Assembly (NCBI GenBank): GCA_030760725.1
Contig: JASWHV010000002.1
Coordinates: 64,163,900-64,227,899 of the forward strand
Direction: 5' to 3'
Source of the DNA: Neostapfia colusana
Lineage: Eukaryota; Streptophyta; Magnoliopsida; Poales; Poaceae
DNA length: 64,000 nt
Position numbers and translations under genes: made by a program
The notes under the pieces: generated by a model
Database searches by the model: none
What the model was told of the DNA's origin: nothing
The model's input: the letters and a program-made list of their open reading frames with translations, nothing else
Shown: positions 35,477 to 46,181 of the stretch, piece after piece
Layout: every line of letters starts with the position of its first letter
How positions within the stretch are numbered: position 1 is the stretch's first letter

Positions 35477-38215
35477 ATGGATAAGACCTCTGGTTCTATA
35501 CCTCTGGATGATGATGAGTGCGTGCCCCATATGGAACTAAAGGACATGATGCGGGCAATGACCGAAGCTTTCAACAATTACCAGACCACTACAACAGCCA
35601 CCTTTCAGAGGCTCCATACATGTGTTGCTGGTCTGGCCACACGGTTGGACAAGATGGAGACTCGTCTTCCCCAACAAGCTACACCCTCTATCATCCTTGA
35701 TGGTGATGCACATGCTCACTCCGACACAGAGGATGACTTCAATAACGATGAGGTGGATGCACAGCAGCGCCGTCGCCCTCAACGAAATCGTCAAGGTATG
35801 GGAGGTAGATCTCGTCCTCATGCTCCTGAACAAGATAATGATCCTTATGCTAAGATTAAGTTTTCTATTCCAACATTTTATGTATCTTATGATGCTGATA
35901 CTTACTTGGATTGGGAGATGACGGTAGAACAAAAATTTAGCTCTCATCTTGTTCCTGAGCGACATAGAGTTAGACAAGCCACTAGTGAGTTTAAAGATTT
36001 TGCTATAATTTGGTGGAATGAACTTGTCAATACACGTAATGCACCACAGACATGGGCTGCGTTAAAAGAAGAGATGCACGCTAGGTTTGTTCCTCCTTCA
36101 TATAGACATGATCTTCTCAAGAAATTGCAACGCTTTTATCAGGGTGACATGACTGTCCAAGAGTACTACCAAGAGTTGCATAAAGGTATGCTTCGTTGTG
36201 GGGTAGTTGAGGATCAGGAAGACCAAATTGTTAGGTTTTATGGGGGCTTGCGGCGTGAGATCCAGGACATAGTTGACTACAAGAAATATCATTCTATTCA
36301 ATGTTTATTTCAACTTGCTATGTTAGCAGAAAAAGAAGTGCAGGGTCGCCAAAAGCAGCGGCGGAACAACACCATCACGCCACGACAATTTTCGGTGCCA
36401 TCCGAAGCAGCACTCTCCTCGAGCGTACGTGCTTCTACACCACCCTCCACGGGTGTTGTACGCAGCAGCATCACACCTTCTACATCACAGGGACAAGATA
36501 ACAGCAAGTCCCAGATGCCTCCAGGTGTTGCAGCAAAGGCGGCTGCACCCAACACTTCGACAAGTCGCAGCTCCGACATCAAATGCCACCGCTGCCAGGG
36601 ACTTGTCCATATGCAACGAGATTGCCCCAGCAAACGGGTGATCATTGCCACTGCTGATGGTGGGTATGTTAGTGCTTCTCATATTGAAGATGAAAATATT
36701 ATTGCAACTAACATTTCAGGTTCGGATGATGGTGCTGAGGAGGTTCTTGGTACATCTGCGACAAACAACTATAGGACTTTGATTGTGCAGCGAGCTTTGA
36801 GTGCCACGGTTCGAGAGGACGACAACCGCCAACGTCACAACCTTTTCAACATGTTTCTCGTCGTCAAGGACTGCCGTGTACATACCATCATTGATGGTGG
36901 TAGCTGCAACAATTTGGTGAATGTTGAGGTGGTCAAGAAGCTTGGCTTGATCGCACGGGAGCATCCCCACCCTTATCGCATTCAATGGTTTAACAACAAT
37001 GGTAAGGTTAAGGTAACACAAACAGCAAGGATACATTTTTACATTGGTTCTTATTATGATTTTTCTGATTTTGATGTGGTACCTATGGATGCTTGTTCTC
37101 TTTTGTTGGGACGTCCTTGGGAGTTTGATACCGATGCTATTCACCATGGTCAATCTAATAAGTATACTCTCATGCATAAGGGCAAGAAAATTGTGTTGCT
37201 TCCTACGAGTCCCACTGAAATTGTACAATTTGAGCAGGAGAAAAAGAATAATGCTAAGCAAAAGGGTGTTTTCAATTCTGAAATTCAGAAACCTATTAAG
37301 TTGAAAAATCCTATTTTGCTTGCAACTAAATCTGATCTTGATGATTTATATGCCTCTAATGGAACTTGCTATGCTTTAGTGTGCAAACATGCTTTATATT
37401 CCATTGAGGATACATCCATTGTCTTGCCACCTGCTGTTGCTAACCTTTTGCAGGAATATATGGATGTTTTTCCATCAGAGATACCCCCTGGATTACCACC
37501 TGTGCGAGGCATTGAGCACAAGATTAATTTGGTTCCAGGGGCGAGCTTGCCAAACCGTGCTGCCTACAGGAGCAACCCCGACGAGACTAAGGAAATTCAG
37601 CGACAAGTCCAAGATGTTCTGGACCGCGGGTACATTCATGAGAGTCTTAGTCCTTGTTCTGTTCCTGTTCTTTTGGTTCTAAAAAAAGATGGCACTTGGC
37701 ACATGTGTGTTGATTGTAGAGCCATCAATAACATTACCATTCGTTATCGCTATCCTATTCCTAGATTGGATGACATGCTTGATGAGTTGAGTGGTTCTGT
37801 TATTTTCTCCAAGATTGATTTGCGTAGTGGGTATCATCAGATTCGTATGGATTTAGGTGATGAATGGAAAACTGCTTTTAAAACTAAATTCGGACTTTAT
37901 GAATGGTTAGTCATGCCATTTGGTTTAACTAATGCGCCCAGCACTTTCATGAGGTTGATGAATGAGGTTTTACGTGCTTTCATTGGTAATTTGTGGTGGT
38001 TTACTTTGATGATATCCTTATTTACAGCAAGTCATATGATGAGCATCTTGAACATTTGCGTGATTTTTTAATGTCTTGCGCGATGCACGTTTATATGGTA
38101 ACCTTGAGAAGTGCACCTTTTGCACCGATCGTGTGTCTTTTCTTGGGTATGTTGTTACTTCGCAGGGCATTGAGGTGGACGAGGCAAAGATTGTTGCCAT
38201 CACGAGCTGGCCACT
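35477..38215 (+). pseudogene. gag-pol: K3 gag-pol, lost ATG, frameshifted and cut in RT
   Basis: The family start codon is destroyed by a one-base loss; the first in-frame ATG is at 35477. Gag core and zinc knuckle (CHRC, then GLVH, then RDC) are open. The protease is full length, with IDGGSCNN and a later LLLGRPW, including the 159 codons K2 lacks. RT is open up to about 37988, where one A is missing relative to K2, just before the YFDDILIY motif; a second one-base loss near 38065 restores a later frame. The coding part ends at 38215, at the join with a minus-strand LTR, so RNase H and integrase are gone. Confidence 0.88.
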
Positions 38216-41200
38216 ACTCAGCAAGTGTGGGAAAGTTATGTCATGCATGGCTAGAGCAGGGTGAGGTTGAACTCATGGTTAAAGCACTACGCAATTAATA
38301 CCTATCACCTTAGCTTATTAGGCACCTACATTACTACATAGGTAAAATGGTTCTAATCCCTTAACCCATCATCAATATCAAGTAACCATAACATCATTTC
38401 CAATGTTAATCTCCCCGCTTAACATTCTCAACTTCTCAATTCATCATCCTCTAATCATGAATAAGTCCAAGCCGCTCTTGACCGTGAGCACGGCTGTCAT
38501 GATAGTTCTGACTCTGCAGAGTTCGCGCCACTATACCCACATGTAGTGATTTCATCCCCCGTTGCCGGGTGGACTAGGAAACCTCCATTTTGCCAGTGGC
38601 CGCGAACCACGTTCACACTTCCGAGTTGTGTGGCCAGGACATCACCACGAGACCTTTACAAAGGGATTCTCGACGAGTGTGGGCCCACTGAGGTTTTACC
38701 CCTAACAACATCGAAGAGGCTCCAACCCCATTGCAGTGACCCCCTCTTGAGCCTTACGGATCATATGGTAGTCCAGCTGACACCTATTCCGCGCACCATC
38801 CAAACACCCATACTACGCCGGGGATGCACCTAATTAATTGGCCAAGCTGCCCCATCTCAGCATGTGGTGGCATGGTAAAGCCAGGTTACATGCTCCATGA
38901 ACCGGTCCTTAGGATCCAGGCAAGCACTAAACACAAACCCGTGTCTCGTGCACACAGCACCAACAAAAGCATCCATCTTGCCTAGATCCCTATCTCTACA
39001 TAATTCATAATATCTCATTCAAGGGTAAAGTAAACAAGTTGATGATCTCATATCCCCTTTATCCCATTCTAAGCATGGCTAAGCATGAGTAGTGTATATG
39101 AATGACATAATAACATAACTCCCAACCCAAGCTACAAGGAAGCAAGGTAATGAAAATCTAGGGAAACTTCCTAGCATGGGTATACATTCTAAATTGACAA
39201 TGCAATTAAATTCTAACTACACATCCTAGTATAGGATCAAAGTGGTCAAGGACACTTGCCTTCTTCCTGCTGCTCAGGAAATGGAAAGTCTTGGTCTTGG
39301 AAGGTGAGAACCGACTCTGGGGCTGGTTCTACTCGTCCCAATACACACATAGCAAAAAAAAAAACATTCCATAAGCAATAGTCCACACATACATACACAT
39401 TGAAGTCATACACATATTTAAGTTTGGTGTTTACCCTAGCTATGTTGGTTCGATGTACACATGCACTTTTAAACATATATTTTACTTCTACTCTTTGATA
39501 TTCATATTCCTAAGTGCACCATATATATGAATTTCCAATTTGAACAAAGTTTCTATATTAGATAATACCCTTCTTAGCCACAAAAGGTGCGTGAAAGATA
39601 ATTTCCTACTCCAAATGGGTTTTCAGATCTTCTACACTATTCTTAACTTGAAGTTCTAAATGTGGGGACCTCACTTGATATTTTCTAATTATGTATACAT
39701 ATTTCCCTATATTTTCAGATTTGTTTTCCGTACCCAAAAGTGAACTCCTATACTAAAATAGCAACATATATCACCTAAACAGAATATGTGCTGATCTAAA
39801 ATGTCCAATAAAACATCTTTTGACTTCCTCTCTGATGGGATCAATTTTAAATTTATTTTTACCCATTTTCAGAATTATTTTCTAGCCTAAAAATGAATTT
39901 CCAGCAATAAAACAGCAACCTAAATTCATACAAAAATTTCTACTTTTCCAATTACCTAAACAGAACCTTTATAAATTTTCCCTACCCCTTTTGGTTACTT
40001 AGATTCATTTTTTTCCACATATTTAAATTTGTTTTAGATCTAAAGGGTTTATTTCAGAGATAAATCACAAAACAGCAACCTCATTTAATTTAAAAGTTTA
40101 TTTCTCCTCTAAATTCAGGTTTCAGATTGTTCTACAAATTTTCAACAGGGTTAGAATAATTCAACTGAACCTGTACCTATGTTTGCATTTAAATCCTATT
40201 CACAAATTCAATTTCCTGAAATTAATAACCCTCAGGGGCTGATGTGCAAATCCACACTGCAGTAGGTCCCCATTTCCCATTTTCTAAATTTTCAGGGGTC
40301 TAAGTGTGCAAATCAGGGAGGTTTTCCTAATTCTTATTAAGTCCAGGGGCTAAAACTGATGTTTAAACGTGTTTGCATAAATTCCCGAGGGTCCAAGGGC
40401 TAGATCAGAAGTTTTCCGGGGCTAGATCATGTTTTCCGAGATCCCCAGGGGGTAGCGCGTAAGATCTCCGGTGGTTATAACCCGGGGTAGCCGTGGACCA
40501 TCCGATTCTAAATGAAGGGTTAAGATATATCGCGAAGGGGTACGCCGGGTTCCTATTATGCGCCACACGATTTAAAATAGACGGCCCCCAAGGGGCCACG
40601 TCGCTCCTGGCCTGAGCTCGCCCATGCGCGCGGCGGCGCACAGCGGCAGATGCGCGATTTCGCTAGCGAGGTCGCGGATCTTCATCTACAGACGCTAGCA
40701 CTCGCCTTTTTCGGTAGCAACCGGCAGAGGGGAGACAGGAGAGCTCACCAGTGCGGTTTTCTTGAACCCGAAGGGGTCGGGAGGGCTCAACGGCGGCGAG
40801 GAGCAGCGACCGAAGGTGATCTTCGGTGGGAGAGCGATGGGGTCTATCCTCCTCGGGTTTTCTTCAGCGATGAGCTTCTCTGGAGGCGGTCAAGCACTGC
40901 AAGCACGTTAGCATGGGGGAGAAAGGAAGGGAGACCCGGAAAAAAGGCAGCAGCGGCGGCGGTTCTCACCTTGCGTCGGTTGTGGCCGATCGGGGAGGAA
41001 AGGGGGTGCAGCCTCTTCGTTTAAATGGATGAGGGGCAGCGTGGTCGGCTGGGATCGTGTGGAACCGAACAGAACCGGAGATCGTGGGGGTGCACGAGCG
41101 CGGGGTTCGGCGAGGTAGCGTCATCGAGCGCGAGAGACGCGGCGGCGGTTGGGAGAATAAGGAGCTGACGGCTGGGCCCCGCGCGGCAGTGAGAGGAGAG

Positions 41201-41396
41201 GGGGGGAAGAAGCTGCGGGCTGTTGGGCCGGCTGAGGTGGGTTTTGGCCCATTGGCCATTTTCCTTTTTTCTTTTTCTTTTTTATTTTATGTTTTTTATT
41301 CAAATTTGAATTCCAGTTTGAGTTTGAATTTTTCTCCACATGCATTACGTCCAAAAATTTTGAATTCACATTTTTGACACATTTTGGGGTGTTACA
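38216..41396 (-). repeat. Minus-strand LTR of the R/P family, truncated at its 3' side
   Basis: The reverse complement starts TGTAACACC at 41396 and runs 3181 bases to about 38216, where it stops inside the hairpin sequence GAGTACC, some 330 bases before the normal LTR end. It is clearly more diverged from R and P than they are from each other. Because Q LTR sequence, not a polypurine tract, lies beyond its start, it is a solo LTR or a 5' LTR. The other target-site copy is lost. Its copy of the exon-like 69-nt segment is at 39260-39328. Confidence 0.85.
39260..39328 (-). CDS. Old copy of the LTR 69-nt exon-like segment
   Basis: On the minus strand it reads EPAPESVLTFQDQDFPF onward, framed by GAGTAG and GAAG|GCAAG. 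It is exactly 69 nt, without indel or stop, though the surrounding LTR has many indels. The second exon is lost with the truncated LTR end. Translation unproven. Confidence 0.3.
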
Positions 41397-42482
41397 CCGT
41401 AGCTCCGCTTGTGTCGATTGAGGACCGAGCCGTGTGCGGGCATATTGAACAAGCTAGAACAGTACCGAAGACCTACAGGATATATGGGAACCGGGAAATC
41501 GATGTAATTCGGGTAGCTAGATGTTGAGGCATAGCTTGTCGTTTAGAGGGTAGGTTGACATCTTGAGGTGTAAATCGTCTGGCCACACTGCGGATGCGCG
41601 CGCAGAGACCTCTTGCTCGGGACGATGGGGCCGGTTCAACATTTGGCTGACGGATGAAAGGTGGTTGCGTACAACGTCCGTGATGGTTGCTATAGGCAAC
41701 ATCGAGTACGGGCGTACGTGAAGGGTTATTCGGGTAACCCTACAGGTGTAAATCGATTATAATCGCCATCCCCCGCGATCAGTGAGTACCACTTGTTCAC
41801 TGTACCGTGATGTAGAATGAACAGGCTAGAGTCATGTAAAAGTTGCTAATTGAAAGCTATACCTTGATTTTTAATGACTTGTTGTAGTTTGGAGAAAATT
41901 AAAGTTCTTTTCAACTTTGGGCAAAGCACATGAGAGAAATGTGTTTCTTGTTTGATTGTGGCTCTCTTATGTGTTTTAGCGTTAGGTTCTTTACAACTTG
42001 CTGCTAAAACTTGAAAGTAAGGTTCAACTATTTAGGCGTGTCCTTTTGTAACTTAAATTCCTATTTACACTGTAATCCAGCATGTAGAAGTTTCATTTAT
42101 AGGAAAGACGGGTGAGTCTTGCTAAGCCATCGTGCTTACTGCTTGTGTTTGAAGCTTTTGCAGGGTGTTATGAGGAGGAGACTCCCGAAGAGGAGACGGA
42201 CCCCCAAGAGGGCAACGCCGTCGAATGGGAGTCGTGCACGCCGCCGTGTTAGTGTGTGTGCGTGCTAGAGGGAACACGTTCACGGGCTGAACGCGAACTC
42301 TGTGCTTAGTCTACGCCCGTGAGTGTGGACTGAACATATTTTGTTTTAAACATGTCTATAAACTCTTTTTTGTAATAAAACTTTGCTTCCGCTTTGTACT
42401 TTTTACGTGTGTTATCCGGTGTTGTGCAACGCAGCATCCCTCATCCTGATCCAGGCTAGCCGAGGCCAGTTGGGCCCTCGCA
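41397..42482 (+). repeat. Q 5' LTR, last 1.09 kb
   Basis: It aligns with S LTR from about 11657 to its end. The normal end TGTCA is mutated to TCGCA (42478-42482). It contains the second exon-like segment (42164-42252) after TTTTGCAG, still open, 89 nt as in S. The first 2.9 kb of the LTR is missing here. Confidence 0.8.
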
Positions 42483-42861
42483 CGGTGGAGCTTGGTGGGC
42501 GGAGTATATCGCCACTATTCCAGAAGGTCATCATGCGACGTGGGATGAATTCCAGAATGTTTTCCATGCACGTCAAATTTGCCCAGGGATTCTTCGAACA
42601 AAGCATCAAGATTTCATGGCGTTAAAGCAAGGAGAAAGGAGTGCGTACTAGTATTTCAAGGAGTTTGAATACATGATGCAATACACCACTCATATTGTAG
42701 ACTCGGAAGCTATGAAGTGTGATTACTTCTTCCGAGGTTTGAATGTTGAACTTAAAGAACCGGTGGCTTTGTTCAATAACGGTATTTACAATGTGTTGGT
42801 AAATACCACTAATATTAAAGAAGACATGCATCTCCGTTGTAAAGCGGAGCTAAAGAGGAGT
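42483..42861 (+). pseudogene. gag: Q gag fragment (5' part deleted)
   Basis: The frame begins abruptly at the Gag core (GAWWAEYIATIPEG, then TWDEFQ) right after the LTR end, so primer-binding site, leader and N-terminal Gag were deleted. A TAG interrupts it at about 42649. It is homologous to the Gag core of R and P (WEEFKRSFRNHYIP). X1 cuts it after GGAGT. Confidence 0.75.
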
Positions 42862-42948
42862 TGTCGGTACCCTCAATATCGGGTACCCCCGCGCACAGCA
42901 TAAAACTTCCTAAGGACCTCACTCCCTGAGCAGGGGCAAGGTTTGAAG

Positions 42949-43253
42949 GCGCCAAGTGTCCAGTGGGGCCGGAGCTCCCCTCCACACGGAGGATAGCTCC
43001 GAGCCTGCCACGTGGCCCAGGAGGCCGGACCTCACCCCCTCCGCAAGGGCGAGCTCCGAAGGCGCCACGTGTCCGGCAGGGCCGGGGCTCTCCTCTCCTC
43101 AAAGGATAGCTCCGAGCCTGCCACGTGGCCCGGAAGACCGGACCTCGCCCCCTCCGTGGGGGTGAGCTCCGAAGGCTCCACGTGTCCAGCGGTGCCGGAG
43201 CCCCCCCTCTCCTCAGAGGAGAGCTCCGGGTCCGACACGTGGCCAGCAGAGCA
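42949..43253 (+). repeat. G-box minisatellite in X1 (period about 113 bp, 2.7 units)
   Basis: Units read (C/A)CACGTG(T/G)CC, GGCCGG, GAGCTCCGAAG and repeat. Each full unit has two CACGTG-like cores about 50-60 bases apart. G-boxes bind bZIP and bHLH factors; the position is upstream of the TATA box. Confidence 0.75.
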
Positions 43254-43642
43254 GTGCTGCCACCCGGCGCGATAGGCAGCAGGAGTAAAGACGCACCATA
43301 CTTGCCCGTACAAGGTATTCAAGGCCCGCGCCTTCCCAAGACGCGGAGACGCGGAGCACGCCTCTGTCAGGTGCCGTTGCGCCCAGTCGCATCGCAGACT
43401 GGTGCGCAGTGTCAGAACCTGCCAGCCAATAAACACAGCGACAAGACATCCCCTGCCGCCCCCGCCGTCATCAACCACTACGACTAGCATGTGACATGGG
43501 CAGGGCGGCAAGACGAAGACTCAGAAGCCTTCGTCTGAGACAACTACCGACATAACTGTGGATACGATATTCGGCAGGCAATCTCCCCGGGGCCACCTGT
43601 CGGGTCCCGGGCCCCCCCTTGTAAGCCACACGAGTCTTGGAC

Positions 43643-43650
43643 TATAAAAG
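43643..43650 (+). promoter_or_regulatory. TATA box of X1
   Basis: TATAAAAG in the context TTGGACTATAAAAGG, which is nearly identical in X2. Confidence 0.75.
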
Positions 43651-43984
43651 GCTCGGGTAGGCAACGTTAGCAAGGGTTCGCACTCGAGCCATTCGCACCC
43701 TGGGTCCGCACTCCAGCAACTCTCTCACTAGGCATAACTCATCCTCAAGCTCAGGACTCCGGTTCTGAGCATCAAGCAATACAGCGAGCACCTCCGCTCA
43801 CCGTGGACGTAGGGTTTTACGCTCCGGTGGCCCGAACCACGTAAAACTCGCCATGTCAAGCTCCTCCCTAACTCGTCCCTACGCTTAAGCTCTCCGCAAG
43901 CGACTAGCCCCTCCAAAAAAGAACCTCCGCAGGCTGCCCAGAGCAGGTCCAGGGGAAGTTTCGACCACACACTTCGACAGGAGT

Positions 43985-44796
43985 ATACCGTCGGACAGTG
44001 ATAGTGAAATTCCTCCTAACTATCGAGTGCGGTATTACTTGCCAGTCATGAAGGAAATTCAGTCTGTAGTGCAACCATCACAACCACAGCTGAAGTTAAT
44101 CACTCATGAGCCTCCCCCTCAACAGCAGCTAGTAGATGTTATTCGTGCAACCCTACCACAACCAGCTGTGCACGTAATATCTCCACCTCGTGTTAGTAGA
44201 GAGTTGAGGATTTCTGTAGCACGAGACTGTCGTGGAGCTGAGCAGAGACTCGATCGTGTGCCGTCTCACAAATGCTCGGGTCAGCACTGTGAACATTCAA
44301 AGAAAGTTCTTTCAAAAGCTGGCAGGGTTAACCATACTGCTATTGAGGACATTGCCGAAGGCGAACCAGTTTTAGTGGGGATGTTCACCTTACATGAACA
44401 ACACACCTTTATTTTGTTTGATTCCAATGCCACCCACAATTTTATTTGAAAAGACTTTGTGCTGAAGAATTGTCTTCCATTCAGCACGGTGAAACATCCA
44501 TTCCAAAACTGCTCACCCGGAGGCAAGATATTAAGTGATGAAATGGTCTCTCGGGCACCTTTAGTTTTGGGTGGAAACATCTATACTGCGAGCCTTATCA
44601 TACTCAAGGGCCAAAGGATTGATATTATTTTGGGGATGTCATGGTTAACATATTATGGAGCTATCTTTCACATTAGCTCTCGGATAGTTCAACTGAATTC
44701 CCCAATACACGGTTGCAACACATTGAATCTTGTGGATCCATCACAACGAGTTGCAGCAATGTATCATATTGAAGCTCCTAAACTTGAGGATATACC
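43985..44796 (+). pseudogene. gag-pol: Q gag C-terminus and protease
   Basis: After X1 the frame continues with a proline/glutamine-rich Gag tail; the zinc knuckle is degenerate (KCSGQHCEH). Protease follows: the active site reads DSNATHNF instead of DSGATHSF, with a TGA right after it (44447-44449), then DIILGMSWL. It ends at ATACC, where X2 inserted. The protease could not be active. Confidence 0.8.
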
Positions 44797-44885
44797 TGTC
44801 GGTACCTTGCAGACCAGGTACCCCCGTGTGAAGGGTAAAAGATAGCCTAGGCCCCACTTCCCTGCTGAGGAGGGCCCTGGCGTAG

Positions 44886-45500
44886 CCATGTGCCCTTGGC
44901 CCCGTGGTCAGCCCTAGGGCTGCCGCGTGCCCTTGAGTTCCAGAGTCGACACGTGCCCTAGGCTCCGGTTTGAGCCTCCCCGCTGAGGTGAGGTGCAGAG
45001 CTGCCACGTGTCTCTAGGCTCAAAACCCCTTCCCTGTTACGGAGGTCCTCTGGAGCAAACACGTGCCCTGGGCTCCGGTCCAAGCCTCCCCGCTGAGGTG
45101 AGGTCCAGAGGTGCCACGTGTCTCCTGGCTTAGAGCCTCCTCCCTGCTGAGGAGAGCTCCAGAGCTGACACGTGCCCTAGGCTCCGGTCCGTACCTCCTG
45201 GATGAGGTGAGGTCCGGAGTTGCCACGTGTCCTGGCTCAGAGCCTCCTCTCTGCTGAGGACAGCTCCGGAGCTGACACGTGCCCTGGGCTCCGGTCCGAG
45301 CCTCCCCGCTGAGGTGAGGTCTATAGCTGCCACGTGTCTCCTGGGTCAGAGCCTCCTTCCTGTCGAGGAGAGCTCCGGAGCTGACATATGCCCTGGGCTC
45401 CGGTCCATACCTCCCCGCTGAGGTGAGGTCCGGAGCTTCCATGTGCCTCCCGGCTCCAAACCCGTCGATAAGAGCTCCGAATTTGCCATGTGCCCCCATG
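44886..45500 (+). repeat. G-box minisatellite in X2 (period about 109 bp, over 5 units)
   Basis: Units alternate GCCACGTGTC and GACACGTGCCC, with CTCCGGTCC and CCGCTGAGGTGAGGT between. About ten ACGTG-type cores stand at roughly 55-base spacing. Later units have decayed cores (CATATG, CATGTG). Confidence 0.78.
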
Positions 45501-45902
45501 ATCCGTCGGCCGTGGGTCGATGAAGTCAAGGAGGAAGTGCGCTGTCAGGCTTCGCATTCAAGGCTCACGCCTTCCCCAGAACAAGGTGCAATATACACGC
45601 CTCCGTCTTCTGCCCGTTCGCCATTACGGTGACAAGATAGGACGGCAAGGCGTGATAGCGATGCAGTGCCGCCCAATTGAACAAAGCCTCCCAAGCAGGG
45701 CGACACGACGCGACGACATGACGGCGTCTTCATCATCACCTAACACACGGATAGAGGCGCTCAGCGCACTAGGCGGCGGGACTTAATTCCTCGCTGACAA
45801 CTCTACTCAGAGGACAAAGCCCTGGATCATGTATAGGGTTCACATAGCTTCAGGGCCACCTGTAGTGCCCCAAGCCACATTGTAACCACCCCAGCCTTGG
45901 AC

Positions 45903-45910
45903 TATAAAAG
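45903..45910 (+). promoter_or_regulatory. TATA box of X2
   Basis: TATAAAAG downstream of the repeat array, same context as in X1. Confidence 0.75.
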
Positions 45911-46181
45911 GACCGCGGTGACCACCCGACAAAGGGTTCCCGGTTCCGCATAGGAAACCCTGCACCCTCACAAACACATACAAGCAAACAATACAACAAG
46001 CACTCCCGTGGACGTAGGGTTTTACGCTCCGGCGGCCTGAACCACGTAAATATCGGTATTCATCCGCTCTCTTGAGCCCGGTCGCTCGAGGGAGCCAAGC
46101 CCCCTTTGATCAAAGAACCTCACGGGCTGCTTCCATAGCAGGCCGGGAGGAGTGTCGCAGCTCACACACTCTGACAATACC

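Larger units (their letters stand above)
1..38215 (+). mobile_element. Tandem array of CRM-like Ty3/gypsy elements (K1-K2-K3), interrupted by element R
   Basis: Three copies of one family lie head to tail: integrase end, LTR, gag-pol, LTR, LTR, gag-pol. The three LTRs are each 918 bp once the R insertion is removed (646-1563; 6792-7316 plus 33080-33472; 33477-34394). They start TGATG and end TATCA. CRM-like assignment rests on an Asp-Gly-Gly protease site, a basic TRARARQLN motif near the pol C-terminus, a pol frame that crosses into the 3' LTR, and a TGATG LTR start; I know these traits from maize and rice centromeric elements. K1 begins outside the window and K3 is cut at 38215, so no copy is complete. 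Clade placement is by recognition, not by a tree. Confidence 0.82.
42862..43979 (+). mobile_element. X1: solo LTR in Q gag, 1118 bp
   Basis: It starts TGTCGGTACCC, ends CTTCGACA and is flanked by GGAGT (42857-42861 and 43980-43984). No internal region is left, so it is a solo LTR made by LTR-LTR recombination. It contains a GGTACCC/GGGTACC inverted repeat near its start, G-box repeats, a TATA box and a conserved downstream block (GTGGACGTAGGGTTTTAC). The family is unknown to me; Tat-like is a guess. Confidence 0.85.
44797..46176 (+). mobile_element. X2: solo LTR in Q pol, 1380 bp
   Basis: It starts TGTCGGTACC, ends CTCTGACA and is flanked by ATACC (44792-44796 and 46177-46181). It shares the start, the TTGGACTATAAAAGG block and the GTGGACGTAGGGTTTTAC block with X1 but has a different, longer repeat array, so it is a relative, not a copy. 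Confidence 0.85.

Noticed and set aside
43032..43260. Repeat array considered as CRISPR.
   Set aside because: Repeats are contiguous, imperfect and 113 bases long, without unique spacers, and the DNA is plant LTR sequence.
42815..43511. Overlapping ORFs in three frames in X1 (for example 43032-43511 minus, 43125-43487 plus).
   Set aside because: They come from a GC-rich minisatellite without stop codons; the residues repeat with the unit.
45020..45529. 169-codon minus-strand ORF with repeated peptide in X2.
   Set aside because: It is the translation of the 109-base tandem repeat, with no homologous frame in X1.
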